Source of the DNA: DASYLJ01 sp964432595
GTDB lineage: Bacteria; Desulfobacterota; Binatia; DP-6
NCBI GenBank assembly: GCA_964432595.1
Contig: CAYSOF010000003.1
Coordinates: forward strand, 1-64,000
Length of the DNA: 64,000 nucleotides
Direction of reading: 5' to 3'
Below are positions 17,813-26,316 of the stretch, piece after piece. The notes beneath the pieces are model-generated. The model searched no databases. It was given only the letters and a program-made list of their open reading frames with translations, and had not been told where the DNA came from. A program made the translations under genes and the position numbers. The first letter of the stretch is position 1, and each line of letters starts with the position of its first letter.

Positions 17813-17912
17813 CGCCAGCCCGTCTCGGAGCCCGTCCGGAGTGAATCTCGGGAGAGGGAACGAGCCGGGGGCGGCACGTTACCCCGGACGGACTCCGAGG
17901 CGGGCCGGCGTC
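17811..17912. repeat. 31-base inverted repeat between convergent genes
   Basis: 17811-17841 and 17882-17912 are reverse complements at 27 of 31 positions, with a 40-base loop. The arms include the stop codons of both flanking genes (17812 and 17911). A bidirectional terminator or RNA end-stabilising structure is likely. Confidence 0.6.
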
Positions 17913-20280
17913 AGGCCACGACGTGCATCCTCTTCGTCTTCGGCGGGTCGTAGGACGGCTTCGTCGCGTAGCGCTCGAGGAACGCGGGCCGGAGCAGCGT
18001 CACGATCGCGGGCAGCACGACCAGCGCCGCCGTCGACGACACGAGCATCGCCAGCGCGACCAGCGACCCGAGCCGGACGTGCACCGCGAACCCGGAGAAG
18101 CAGAGCGTCGCGTAGCCGAACGCGATCGCGGACGACACGAACAGGATGGCCTTGCCCGACGTCTGCAGCGCCCGCGCCTCGGCCTCGGCGAGGTCGGCCG
18201 ACGTCGTGCGCTCCTCGCGCACGCGGAACAGCAGATACATGGCGTAGTCGGCGCCGATGCCGACGGCCATCGCCGAGATCACCGCCGTCATGCTGTCGAG
18301 CGGGATGTCGAGCAGGCCCATCACGCCGAAGTTGACGGCGACGGCGAGCGCCAGCGGCACGGCGACGAGCAGGCCGGCCAGCAACGACCGCAGCAGGATC
18401 GCCGAGATGACGATGGTGATGACGGCGATCTGCACGATGTTGCGCAGCTTGCCCTGCACCATCACCTCGTTCGTCGCGGCGGTGGAGGCGAGCGTGCCCG
18501 TGTAGCGAATCTCGTAGCCCGGGGGGAAGATGCTGCGCTCGAGGTGTTTCGCCGTCGCGATCAGGCGGTCGCCGACGCGCGTGTCGTCGTCGTGCACGAG
18601 CAGGCGCACCTTGGCGATCCGATGCGTCGGGTCGATGATCGTGTCGAAGTCCTCGGCGCCGCCGGACATCGAGTAGAGCAGCAGGTACTGCGCCGTGAGC
18701 GCGCGCGTGTCCGGGAGGACGCCGGCGTCGGGCCGGTCGGCGGTCATGGCCGCGTGCATCTTCTCGACGAAGTCGACGTAGGACGTGACCTTGCCGACGC
18801 CGGGCTCGGTGGCGAGCCGCGCCTGCATGCGCGAGATCGCGCGCAGGATCGCCGGCTCGGTCATCGACTCGGGCTCCTTGCCGTCGACCAGCAGGATCAG
18901 CGTGTTCGTCCCGGAGAATTCGCGGTTGATCTGCGCATCTTCCAGCCGCACCTGGTCCGTCGGACGGAACTGCCCCTTGACGCTCTGGCCGACCTGCACG
19001 CGCCCCGCGAGGGCGGCACAGAGGAGGACGAGCAGCACGCACCCGCCGACCACCGCGACCGGACGGCCGAGGGCCGCCTGCGTCGCGCCGGCGAGCAGCC
19101 GGTCGAGGAGCGGATGCGCCGCCCGCTCGCGCTCGAGCTCGCGCCGCCGCGGCGCCGGCAGCATCGCGCGCACGGCGGGGATCAGCGTCATCTCGATCGC
19201 CATCGCCGACAGGATCCCGAACCCCGTGAAGAGACCGAACGTGCGCACCGTCGCGGTGCCGAAGGTGACCAGCGAGCAGAACGACAGCGCCGCCACGGTA
19301 CCCGCCGCGAGCATGACCGGTCCGACGCGTACGAGGCTCGCGACGACCGCTTCCTGCACGTCGCCGACGCGGTCGTACTCCTCGTAGAAGCGCTTCAAGA
19401 CCTGCACCGCGTGGCCCGCGGCCACCGCGAGAATCAGGATCGGGGTCGTCGTGTTGAACGGGTCGAGCGAGACGTTCATCAGGCCCATCAGACCGAGCGC
19501 CCACAGCACCGACATGAGCGCGGTCGCGAGCGGCAGGAACAGCGCCTGCAGCGTGCGGAACGCGTCGTAGTGCACGAGCCCGATGACCACGAGCGCCAGC
19601 GGGAAGAAGTAGACCATCCGGCTCGCGTAGGCGCTCAGCTGGGAGAGGAACACGACGAGGCCCGAGAGGCGGACGTCGAACGTGCCGTCCTCCTCCTCGG
19701 CGATGGCGGCGCGCACGGCGGCGTGCAGCTGGCGATAGCCGGGCGTCTGCGGCGTCAGCTCGAAGCTCGCCTGGATCGCCGCCGCCTTGCCGTCCTTCGA
19801 GACCAGCGTGCCGACGTAGGCCGGGTTCGCGAAGGCGCGCTCGCGGACGGCGGCGGCGCCGGCCGCGTCGGCCGGCGGCTCGGCCATCACCGGTGTGACC
19901 GACAGGAGGCCGTCGGCGGTGCCGCGGATGTCCTTCACCTGCGGCGCGGCGAGGCTCTGCACGAGGGCCGGGTTCGCGCCGGGCACCTTCCGCAGCCGCT
20001 CGGTGACCCGCGCGAGCTTCGCCAGGAACGCCGGCGTGAAGACGCGGCCGTCGTGCGGGAAGAGACCGACGACGATCAGGTTCTTGTCGCCGAAGAGGCG
20101 ATGCACCTCGTTCAGCGCTTCGATGAAGGGATGCGCCTGCGGCACCTGGGCGTCGGGGTCGACCTCGACGCGAAGCCGGGTGGCGGCGGCGGTCAGGAGA
20201 ACCGTCAGCAGCAGCACGCCGCCGAGGACGGTCCAGCGATGCCGGATCACCCACCGAGCGTATGACTCGATGGTGGTCAC
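17911..20280 (-). CDS. MMPL/RND-family exporter linked to acyltransferase
   Basis: A 789-residue two-fold RND/MMPL transporter. It starts at GTG 20280 (TTIESYARWVIRHRW), only 3 bases after the stop of the acyltransferase gene, so the two are surely co-transcribed. TM1 is at about 17-35 and TM bundles at about 215-375 and 610-770. The second half carries GIGADYAMYLLFRVREE with the relay Asp-Tyr pair; the first half has AAGHAVQVLKRFYEEY. It probably exports or relocates the hydrophobic product of the neighbouring synthase, which is inference from linkage and from the lipid substrates of MmpL proteins. Confidence 0.92.
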   Translation of the reverse strand: MTTIESYARWVIRHRWTVLGGVLLLTVLLTAAATRLRVEVDPDAQVPQAHPFIEALNEVHRLFGDKNLIVVGLFPHDGRVFTPAFLAKLARVTERLRKVPGANPALVQSLAAPQVKDIRGTADGLLSVTPVMAEPPADAAGAAAVRERAFANPAYVGTLVSKDGKAAAIQASFELTPQTPGYRQLHAAVRAAIAEEEDGTFDVRLSGLVVFLSQLSAYASRMVYFFPLALVVIGLVHYDAFRTLQALFLPLATALMSVLWALGLMGLMNVSLDPFNTTTPILILAVAAGHAVQVLKRFYEEYDRVGDVQEAVVASLVRVGPVMLAAGTVAALSFCSLVTFGTATVRTFGLFTGFGILSAMAIEMTLIPAVRAMLPAPRRRELERERAAHPLLDRLLAGATQAALGRPVAVVGGCVLLVLLCAALAGRVQVGQSVKGQFRPTDQVRLEDAQINREFSGTNTLILLVDGKEPESMTEPAILRAISRMQARLATEPGVGKVTSYVDFVEKMHAAMTADRPDAGVLPDTRALTAQYLLLYSMSGGAEDFDTIIDPTHRIAKVRLLVHDDDTRVGDRLIATAKHLERSIFPPGYEIRYTGTLASTAATNEVMVQGKLRNIVQIAVITIVISAILLRSLLAGLLVAVPLALAVAVNFGVMGLLDIPLDSMTAVISAMAVGIGADYAMYLLFRVREERTTSADLAEAEARALQTSGKAILFVSSAIAFGYATLCFSGFAVHVRLGSLVALAMLVSSTAALVVLPAIVTLLRPAFLERYATKPSYDPPKTKRMHVVA

Positions 20281-20283
20281 GAC

Positions 20284-21015
20284 TCAGGCACCGACCGCGA
20301 GGCGACGGACCGAACGCGCGGGGGCGGCGCCCATCAGCGGCGGCGCCTGCGCGGGCACTTCCACCTGCGGCAGCGCGGGACCGACGAAGATCGCGGCGAA
20401 CGGGTGGCCTTCCATGATCTCGTGCGATTTGCGGAGATCGCAGGTCATGAGCTCGTGCTCGGCGTTCCCGAGCTTCCCGTAGGTGCCCGACACGCCGGAG
20501 CGGCGGTAGCCCGTCCACTCGAACGTCCAGACGCGCTCCGGCTTCGCGCAGAGCATCGCGTGCTGGGCGCCGACGACGTCGAGGAGCTGCTTGCAGAGGT
20601 GGAAGAGCCCGAACGAGACGACCGGGATGAACGTCTTGCCCTTGCGGTACTCGGGGAGGATTGCGAACCGCGAGATCTCTACGACCTTGTTGGTCTGGAG
20701 GGGGAGCGGCAGGCGGAAGTACTCCTCCGCCTCGATCGACCCCGCCGAGCGCGGCGTGAGCCGCATGCTCCCGCAGGGCTTGCCGGTCTCGAGATCGATG
20801 GCCAGCAGCAGCCATGATCGGTGATCGTACTCGTCGGGCACCGGAATCCCGTACCCGCTGCCGTCGTTGTACACGCGGTTCCGGACGTCGAGCGCCTGCG
20901 TGATTTCCTCGGGGGTCTGGCAGACGATGAATCGGTACCCGTCGAGCAGGGTCTCGAGGGCGACGTCTTCGGACTCGGTCTCGACGCGGGCGGTATTCTC
21001 GGTGAGCATTGCCAT
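20284..21015 (-). CDS. LuxI/FeeM-like acyltransferase (copy 1)
   Basis: A 243-residue GNAT-fold protein of the autoinducer-synthase/N-acyl amino acid synthase superfamily; PEP-CTERM-associated acyltransferases belong here too. Residues matching the LuxI pattern in spacing are R45, Y49, D61, D64, R85 (GSMRLTPR), E113 and R116 (VEISRFAILPEYR). The LuxI Trp near position 34 has no clear counterpart, so an acyl-homoserine lactone product is doubtful. The start at 21015 is set by AGGAGGAGG upstream. It is divergent from a 7TM kinase (181-base gap) and 3 bases upstream of an MMPL exporter gene. It probably joins an acyl chain to an amine acceptor at the membrane. Confidence 0.85.
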   Translation of the reverse strand: MAMLTENTARVETESEDVALETLLDGYRFIVCQTPEEITQALDVRNRVYNDGSGYGIPVPDEYDHRSWLLLAIDLETGKPCGSMRLTPRSAGSIEAEEYFRLPLPLQTNKVVEISRFAILPEYRKGKTFIPVVSFGLFHLCKQLLDVVGAQHAMLCAKPERVWTFEWTGYRRSGVSGTYGKLGNAEHELMTCDLRKSHEIMEGHPFAAIFVGPALPQVEVPAQAPPLMGAAPARSVRRLAVGA

Positions 21016-21196
21016 GGGCCTCCTCCTGGCGGCCTCCATTGCAACGCCCGTGCCCTGGGACATGGCGGTAAACCAAGGGTATCCGAGGGCATCCGCCGGA
21101 ACCGGGGTGCACACCAGGCGCGTATGGGCCCCGCGGTTCCCAGGTCCGAATGGGCTTGTGACTCGGGGGTGGGGCCCACAGAATCGAACAGACCCC
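21016..21196. promoter_or_regulatory. Divergent promoter region, synthase 1 / kinase 1
   Basis: This 181-base divergent region carries GGAACC at 21098-21103 and GGTTCC at 21135-21140 in inverted orientation. From GGAACC there are 17 bases to CGTA at 21121, which fits the -35/-10 spacing of ECF-sigma promoters reading toward the kinase. CGGTTCCCAG and CTTGTGA-TC blocks recur upstream of kinase 2. Confidence 0.4.
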
Positions 21197-23272
21197 ATGG
21201 GCTATCACTGGCTCATCCCGCTGGGTGCCGCGGCGGCGAACCTCCTGATCGCGGTCTCGGTCCTGGTCCGACGCCACCGCGACAGGACCGCGTGGATTTT
21301 CGCGTGGATGACCATCGGCATCGCCAGCTGGAGCCTGGGGTTGTTCTCGCTCTACTACTTCGTGGACCGCGGCCAGGCGGAGTTCTGGAGCCGGATCGCC
21401 CGCAGCGTGTGGTGCTTCGGACCGGTGGCCTGCTACCACGCGACGATGGCCATCGGGGGCTTCGAGCACCGGTGGCTGCGAGGCCTCCTCGTGGGCGGCT
21501 ACGCGACGGCCGCCATCGTATCCGTGGCCAACCTGGCCGGGCTCCTGGTCTCGGGCGTCGCCCCCCACCAGTGGGGCTGGTATCCGCAGCCGACTCCGCC
21601 CTACGCGGCGGTCAGCGCCCTGGTGGTCTTCTACCTCGGCGCGGCCGTCGTGCTGATGGCCTACGGGTTCCGCCACCCCGTCTCGGCACTCCAGCGCGTG
21701 CAGATCAAGTTCTGGCTGGTGGCAGGCCTGGTCGAGGTCCCGTTCATCTTCACGAACCTGCTGCCGCTCTACGGCATCGAGGTCTACCCGCTCGGGAGCC
21801 TCGGGACCGTGATGTACGTCGGCGTCGTCGCCTACGCGATCGTGCGGCACCGGTTCATGGACCTCGACTATCTGGTGCGGAAGGTCGTCAGCTTTTCGCT
21901 CGCCGCCGTGGTCGTCCTCGGTCCCGGGATGGCCGTCGTTGCGGTGGTCTCCGAGCGGCTCGACGCGCGCGATCCGCTGCTGCTGAGCTTCACCGCCGCC
22001 GCCCTCGGCCTGATCGCCGCGATCCTCGTGCCGACGCTCCAGCGCGCGCTCGAGACCCGCATTCAGCGCGCCTTCTTCCCCGAGCGCTACGACTACCGCC
22101 GGCGCCTGCGCCAGTTCGCGACGACGCTCGTCCACGAGCTCGAGGAGCAGCAGCTGCTCCGCCGCCTGGGCGACACGCTGACGGAGATCCTCGACCTCGA
22201 GCACTGCCACGTGTTCGCGCGCGACGAGCAGGGCGGCCACCTGGCGCTCGCGCACCCGGCGCCCGCCACGCCGCAGTGGCTCGACGACGGCCTCGTGCAC
22301 GTGCTGGAGCCCCTCCGTGGGCCGGTGCTGACCGGCGAGGTCGAGACGATGAATCCGGCCGCGGCAGAGGCCCTCTCCGCCCGTCGCTGGGAAGTGGTCA
22401 TGCCGCTGCGCGTGAACGAGCGCCTGATCGGCCTCGTCGCGCTCGGACCGAACAAGGCCATGCGGATCACGTCGGCCGAGGACCTGCAGCTGCTCGCCAC
22501 GGTCGCCGCCGGCGCCAGCGTCGCGCTCGAAAACAGCCGCCTGTCGCGCGAGCTGCGGCGCTCCGAGGTCGTCCTGCAGCGGGCCAGCAAGCTCTCGTCG
22601 CTGGGGACGCTCGCGGCCGGCATCGCGCACGAGATCCGCAATCCGCTGGTCGCGGTGAAGACGTTCCTCGACCTGCTGCCGTCGCGCCTCGACGACCGCG
22701 ACTTCGTGCTCAAGTTCCGCGAGCTCAGCCAGAGCGAGCTGCGACGCGTGACCGACCTGATCTCCGAGCTGCTGACGCTCGGCAAGTCGACCACCGCCGA
22801 GCGCCGCGTCGTCGAGCTGCAGACATCGATCGAGCCGGTGGTCCGGCTGATGGAGGCGCCGGCCCGCAAGCGCGAGGTCGACATCGTGATCGACCTGCCG
22901 CGGACGCTGCCGGCCGTGTGGGCCGACGCCGATCAGGTGAAGCAGATCGTGCTGAACCTGCTGCTGAACGCGATCGAGGCGAGCCCACCGGGACGCAGCG
23001 TGCGGCTCGAGGGCCATGTCGGCGCGGGCGGCGCCGTCGTGCTCGCCATCCGCGACGAGGGCTCCGGCATCGCCCCCGAGCACCTCGAGAGCATCTTCGA
23101 GCCGTTCTTCACGACCAAGGAGTCGGGCACCGGCCTCGGCCTGCCGCTCGTCCACCAGATGGTCGTCGAGCACGGCGGGGAGATCACCGTCGAAAGCGAG
23201 CTCGGCCGCGGCACCACGTTCCGCGTGTCGCTTCCGGCTGCCGACGTCGCGCTTCGGCCGACGGGGACCTAA
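21197..23272 (+). CDS. 7TM-GAF sensor histidine kinase (copy 1)
   Basis: A 691-residue membrane kinase. Seven TM helices form an N-terminal sensor module (residues 3-230), and two more TM segments follow (about 235-285). A GAF domain comes next (about 310-450, ending ASVALENSRLSREL). The HisKA box has H478 in GIAHEIRNPLVAVK, and the HATPase has NLLLNAIEA and GTGLGLPLVHQMV. The layout matches HisKA_7TM kinases and is close to PrsK of exosortase systems. It is divergent from acyltransferase 1 and 3-base convergent with acyltransferase 2. There is no receiver domain; the nearest regulator is the NtrC-type protein at 27667. GTG starts slightly upstream are also possible. Confidence 0.92.
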   Translation: MGYHWLIPLGAAAANLLIAVSVLVRRHRDRTAWIFAWMTIGIASWSLGLFSLYYFVDRGQAEFWSRIARSVWCFGPVACYHATMAIGGFEHRWLRGLLVGGYATAAIVSVANLAGLLVSGVAPHQWGWYPQPTPPYAAVSALVVFYLGAAVVLMAYGFRHPVSALQRVQIKFWLVAGLVEVPFIFTNLLPLYGIEVYPLGSLGTVMYVGVVAYAIVRHRFMDLDYLVRKVVSFSLAAVVVLGPGMAVVAVVSERLDARDPLLLSFTAAALGLIAAILVPTLQRALETRIQRAFFPERYDYRRRLRQFATTLVHELEEQQLLRRLGDTLTEILDLEHCHVFARDEQGGHLALAHPAPATPQWLDDGLVHVLEPLRGPVLTGEVETMNPAAAEALSARRWEVVMPLRVNERLIGLVALGPNKAMRITSAEDLQLLATVAAGASVALENSRLSRELRRSEVVLQRASKLSSLGTLAAGIAHEIRNPLVAVKTFLDLLPSRLDDRDFVLKFRELSQSELRRVTDLISELLTLGKSTTAERRVVELQTSIEPVVRLMEAPARKREVDIVIDLPRTLPAVWADADQVKQIVLNLLLNAIEASPPGRSVRLEGHVGAGGAVVLAIRDEGSGIAPEHLESIFEPFFTTKESGTGLGLPLVHQMVVEHGGEITVESELGRGTTFRVSLPAADVALRPTGT

Positions 23273-23961
23273 GCCCGCGCGACGTCGCCCCACACGCGGG
23301 GCTCGGGCATCACGATCTCGGCGTCGTCGGACTCCATGAAGAAGTCCCAGAAGCGATGGTCCCGCGAGCGCGCGAGGGTCGCCCCGATGGGGCTGACGAG
23401 CAGCTCGTGCGGCTCGCCGCCGAGCTTGCGGTAGGGCGCGGAGCGGCCAGTCCGCTCGAAACCGATCCACTCGTAGGTCCAGACGCGCTCGGGCTTGGCA
23501 CAGACGACGACGCGATCGGTCCCGAGCGAGATCACGTAGCGGATCGCGAGCTTGAACAGCCCGAGCGCGACCGCCGGCAGGAACCGCGGGCCGGTACGAT
23601 GCTCGGGGAGAATCGCGAACCGCGTGGCCTCGACGACGCGCCCGCGCGTCAGCTCGGGCGGAAGCCAGAAGTACTCCTCCGCCTCGATCGGCCCCTCGGA
23701 CCGCGGCGTCAGCCGCATCGAGCCGACCGCCGTTCCGGTCGCCGCGTCCTCCGCGACGAGAAGCCACGACCGGGCGTCGTAGACGTCGGGGATCGGCACC
23801 GCGTAGCCGCATTCGTCGCCGTAGACTCGCCGTCGCACCGCGAGGGCACGTGCGACGTCGTCGCCCGTCTCGCACAGCCGGAAGCGGTAGCCGCGCAGCA
23901 GCCCGCGGAGACGGCCGTCGCGGCGGGTGGGCGGAACTGAAGGGACGGCGTCGGAAAGCAT
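23269..23961 (-). CDS. LuxI/FeeM-like acyltransferase (copy 2)
   Basis: A 230-residue paralogue of the protein at 20284. All candidate catalytic residues are kept at a constant offset of two: R43, Y47, D59, D62, R83, E111 and R114, with RSWLLVAEDAATG and GSMRLTPRSEGPIEAEEY shared almost word for word. The C-terminal 40 residues differ, which may mean a different acyl or acceptor choice. ATG 23961 is preceded by GAGG on the minus strand; an alternative ATG at 23994 would add eleven residues. It is divergent from kinase 2. Unlike copy 1, no exporter follows, because kinase 1 converges on it. Confidence 0.83.
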   Translation of the reverse strand: MLSDAVPSVPPTRRDGRLRGLLRGYRFRLCETGDDVARALAVRRRVYGDECGYAVPIPDVYDARSWLLVAEDAATGTAVGSMRLTPRSEGPIEAEEYFWLPPELTRGRVVEATRFAILPEHRTGPRFLPAVALGLFKLAIRYVISLGTDRVVVCAKPERVWTYEWIGFERTGRSAPYRKLGGEPHELLVSPIGATLARSRDHRFWDFFMESDDAEIVMPEPRVWGDVARA

Positions 23962-24039
23962 CGGAACCTCGACCACGAGCACAGCAACCCGCATGCCGTC
24001 GTCCCGCGTCGCGTAGTGCGTGGCGACGCGGCGCCGTGT

Positions 24040-24055
24040 GGGAACGCCGGTTCCC
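24040..24055. promoter_or_regulatory. Palindrome GGGAAC-N4-GTTCCC
   Basis: A perfect 6-4-6 palindrome at 24040-24055 in the divergent region between acyltransferase 2 and kinase 2. The same half-sites occur upstream of kinase 1 and of the ketosynthase. It could be an operator; the GGAAC half is also an ECF-type -35 element. Confidence 0.45.
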
Positions 24056-24143
24056 AGCCGATTTCGCATGGGCCCCCGGGGACGCATCCACGCTACGGAG
24101 CACGCTTGTGAGTCCAGCTTCCTACCGGACAATCGAATGAGCG

Positions 24144-26222
24144 ATGCAGTACCACGCGGCCGTCCCGCTGCTCGCGGCGGTGGCGAACCTGGTCATCGCG
24201 GGCGCGGTCGTCCGGCGCGGCCGCTCCCGGCTGACCATGGTGTTCGCCTGGATGACCGGCTGCCTGGTCTTCTGGAACCTCGACATCTTCGCGCTCTACC
24301 ACTTCACCGATCCGGTAGAGGCGGAATGGTGGAGCCGGGTGTTCCGCACCGGCATCTGCTACGCCCCCGTCGCCTCGCTGCACGGCGCGTTGGTCCTGGC
24401 CGGCGCGTCGAGCCGTCGATGGCGCGTGCTGCTCGGCGTCGGCTACGCGGTCGCGTCGCTCCTGGCCATGGCGAACATGGCCGGCTGGCTCGTCCGCGGC
24501 GTCGCGCCGCACGCCTGGGGCTGGTACGTCGACCCGACGCCGCTCTATGCCGTGCTGACGGCGCTGCTGGTCGTGTTCCTGCTGCTCACCGTCGAGCGGG
24601 TCTGGTACGCGTACCGCAACTCGGCGTCGCCACGCAGCCGCGTGCAGGCGAAGTTCTGGCTCCTCGCCGGCGGCGTCCAGGTGCCGTTCGTCTTCACGAA
24701 CCTCCTCCCGATCTACGGCGTCGAGGTGTATCCGCTCGGCAACCTGGGCAACGTGCTCTACGTCGGCATCATCGGCTACGCGATCGCGCGGCATCGGCTG
24801 ATGGACGTCGACTACGTCGTGCGCAAGGTGGTGAGCTTCTCGCTGGCGCTCGGCGTGGTGCTGATCCCCGGCGGCATGGCGCTCTACGCGCTGACGACGC
24901 GCATGCCGGCGGTCACGCCCGTCATGTTCGTCGTCGCGGCGCAGCTGCTGCTGGTCGTCGGCCTGCTCGTGGTACCCGCGCTGCAGACCGGCCTCGAGAC
25001 GCGGGTGCAGCGCGCGTTCTTCCCCCGCCGCTTCGACGCCCGCCAGCGGCTGCGCGACCTGGCGAGCGAGCTCGTGCACGTGCTCGACGAGCCGACGCTG
25101 GTCTCGCGCCTCGGCGACGGCCTCACGGAGATCCTCGACGCCGAGCCGTGCGAGGTGTTCCTGCGCGACGAGCAGAGCCGTCGCCTGCTGCGCGTCCATC
25201 CCTCCGACGACGACGTCGAGGACGCGCTGCCCGACGCCGTCGGCCAGGCGCTCGAAGCGATCGGCGATCCGGCGCTCACGACCGAGCTCGAGACCGCGTG
25301 GCCCGACGCCGCGACGCCGCTCCGCCTGCGCGGCGTCGAGCTGGTCGTACCGTTGCGGATCAAGGACCGCCTGACCGGCCTCGTGCTGCTCGGATCCAAC
25401 CGCGAGTACCGCATCTTCTCCGGCGAGGACATCGCGCAGCTGTCAACCGTCGCGAGCGGCGCCAGCGTCGCGCTCGAGAACAGCCGTCTGTCGCGCGAGC
25501 TGCGCCGGTCGGAGGTCGTGCTCCAGCGCGCCAATCGCCTCTCGTCGCTCGGCATGCTGGCCGCCGGGATCGCGCACGAGATCCGCAATCCGCTGGTCGC
25601 CGTGAAGACGTTCCTCGATCTGCTGCCGCAGCGCATGCACGACGTCGAGTTCCTCGGCGAGTTCCGCGAGCTGAGCCAGAGCGAGCTCAAGCGGGTGAAC
25701 GACCTGATCAGCGACCTGCTGGCGCTCGGCAAGTCGACGACCGCGCAACGCCGGGCGATCGAGCTGGCCGGTACGCTCGAGCCCGTCGTACGGCTGATGG
25801 AGTCGACGGCGCGCAAACGCCATATCCGCATCGAGGCCGACCTCGACGGGTCGCTGCCGGCGGTGTGGGCCGATCCCGATCAGCTGAAGCAGATCGTGCT
25901 CAACCTGCTGCTGAATGCCATCGACGCGGGACCATCGGGAAGCGTGGTGACGCTCATCGCCCGCGCGCCGGACGCCGCCATGGCGACGATCGACATCCAC
26001 GACCAGGGCCCGGGCATTCCGGCGGAGCAGCTCGAGAGCATCTTCGAGCCGTTCTTCACGACCAAGGAGACGGGCACCGGCCTCGGTCTGTCGCTCGTGC
26101 ACCAGATGGTCGTCGAGCACGGCGGCGAGATCTCGGTGCGCAGCGAACCGGGACGCGGCACGACGTTCCACGTCACCCTGCCGCTCGCGCTGCGCACGCC
26201 GCAACGTCGCACCGGCACCTGA
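24144..26222 (+). CDS. 7TM-GAF sensor histidine kinase (copy 2)
   Basis: A 692-residue paralogue of the kinase at 21197, with identical architecture and the phospho-acceptor at the same place (H478, GIAHEIRNPLVAVK). It has seven N-terminal TM helices, two extra TM segments, GAF (about 310-450), HisKA, and HATPase with NLLLNAIDA, DQGPGIP and GTGLGLSLVHQMV. The kinase core is nearly the same in the two copies, while the TM sensor and GAF have diverged more. This fits duplicated receptors with different ligands and a shared output. It is divergent from acyltransferase 2, and the ketosynthase follows downstream. Confidence 0.92.
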   Translation: MQYHAAVPLLAAVANLVIAGAVVRRGRSRLTMVFAWMTGCLVFWNLDIFALYHFTDPVEAEWWSRVFRTGICYAPVASLHGALVLAGASSRRWRVLLGVGYAVASLLAMANMAGWLVRGVAPHAWGWYVDPTPLYAVLTALLVVFLLLTVERVWYAYRNSASPRSRVQAKFWLLAGGVQVPFVFTNLLPIYGVEVYPLGNLGNVLYVGIIGYAIARHRLMDVDYVVRKVVSFSLALGVVLIPGGMALYALTTRMPAVTPVMFVVAAQLLLVVGLLVVPALQTGLETRVQRAFFPRRFDARQRLRDLASELVHVLDEPTLVSRLGDGLTEILDAEPCEVFLRDEQSRRLLRVHPSDDDVEDALPDAVGQALEAIGDPALTTELETAWPDAATPLRLRGVELVVPLRIKDRLTGLVLLGSNREYRIFSGEDIAQLSTVASGASVALENSRLSRELRRSEVVLQRANRLSSLGMLAAGIAHEIRNPLVAVKTFLDLLPQRMHDVEFLGEFRELSQSELKRVNDLISDLLALGKSTTAQRRAIELAGTLEPVVRLMESTARKRHIRIEADLDGSLPAVWADPDQLKQIVLNLLLNAIDAGPSGSVVTLIARAPDAAMATIDIHDQGPGIPAEQLESIFEPFFTTKETGTGLGLSLVHQMVVEHGGEISVRSEPGRGTTFHVTLPLALRTPQRRTGT

Positions 26223-26256
26223 CGGGGAACGCGCGGGCCCTCGCGCGACGGAGTGG

Positions 26257-26268
26257 GAACCCGGGTTC
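26257..26268. promoter_or_regulatory. Palindrome GAACCCGGGTTC
   Basis: A perfect 12-base palindrome within GTGGGAACCCGGGTTCGG, 48 bases before the ketosynthase ATG at 26317. It shares GGGAAC with the sites upstream of both kinase genes. Confidence 0.4.
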
Positions 26269-26316
26269 GGCCTCGCCCACGCCGATTTCTCGAAAGGACG
26301 GCGATGCGCCGGCGGT

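Noticed and set aside
17879..24103. A 2074-codon minus-strand open frame across four genes
   Set aside because: It runs through genes in other frames and on both strands, with low-complexity composition. The genes within have full motifs in their own frames.
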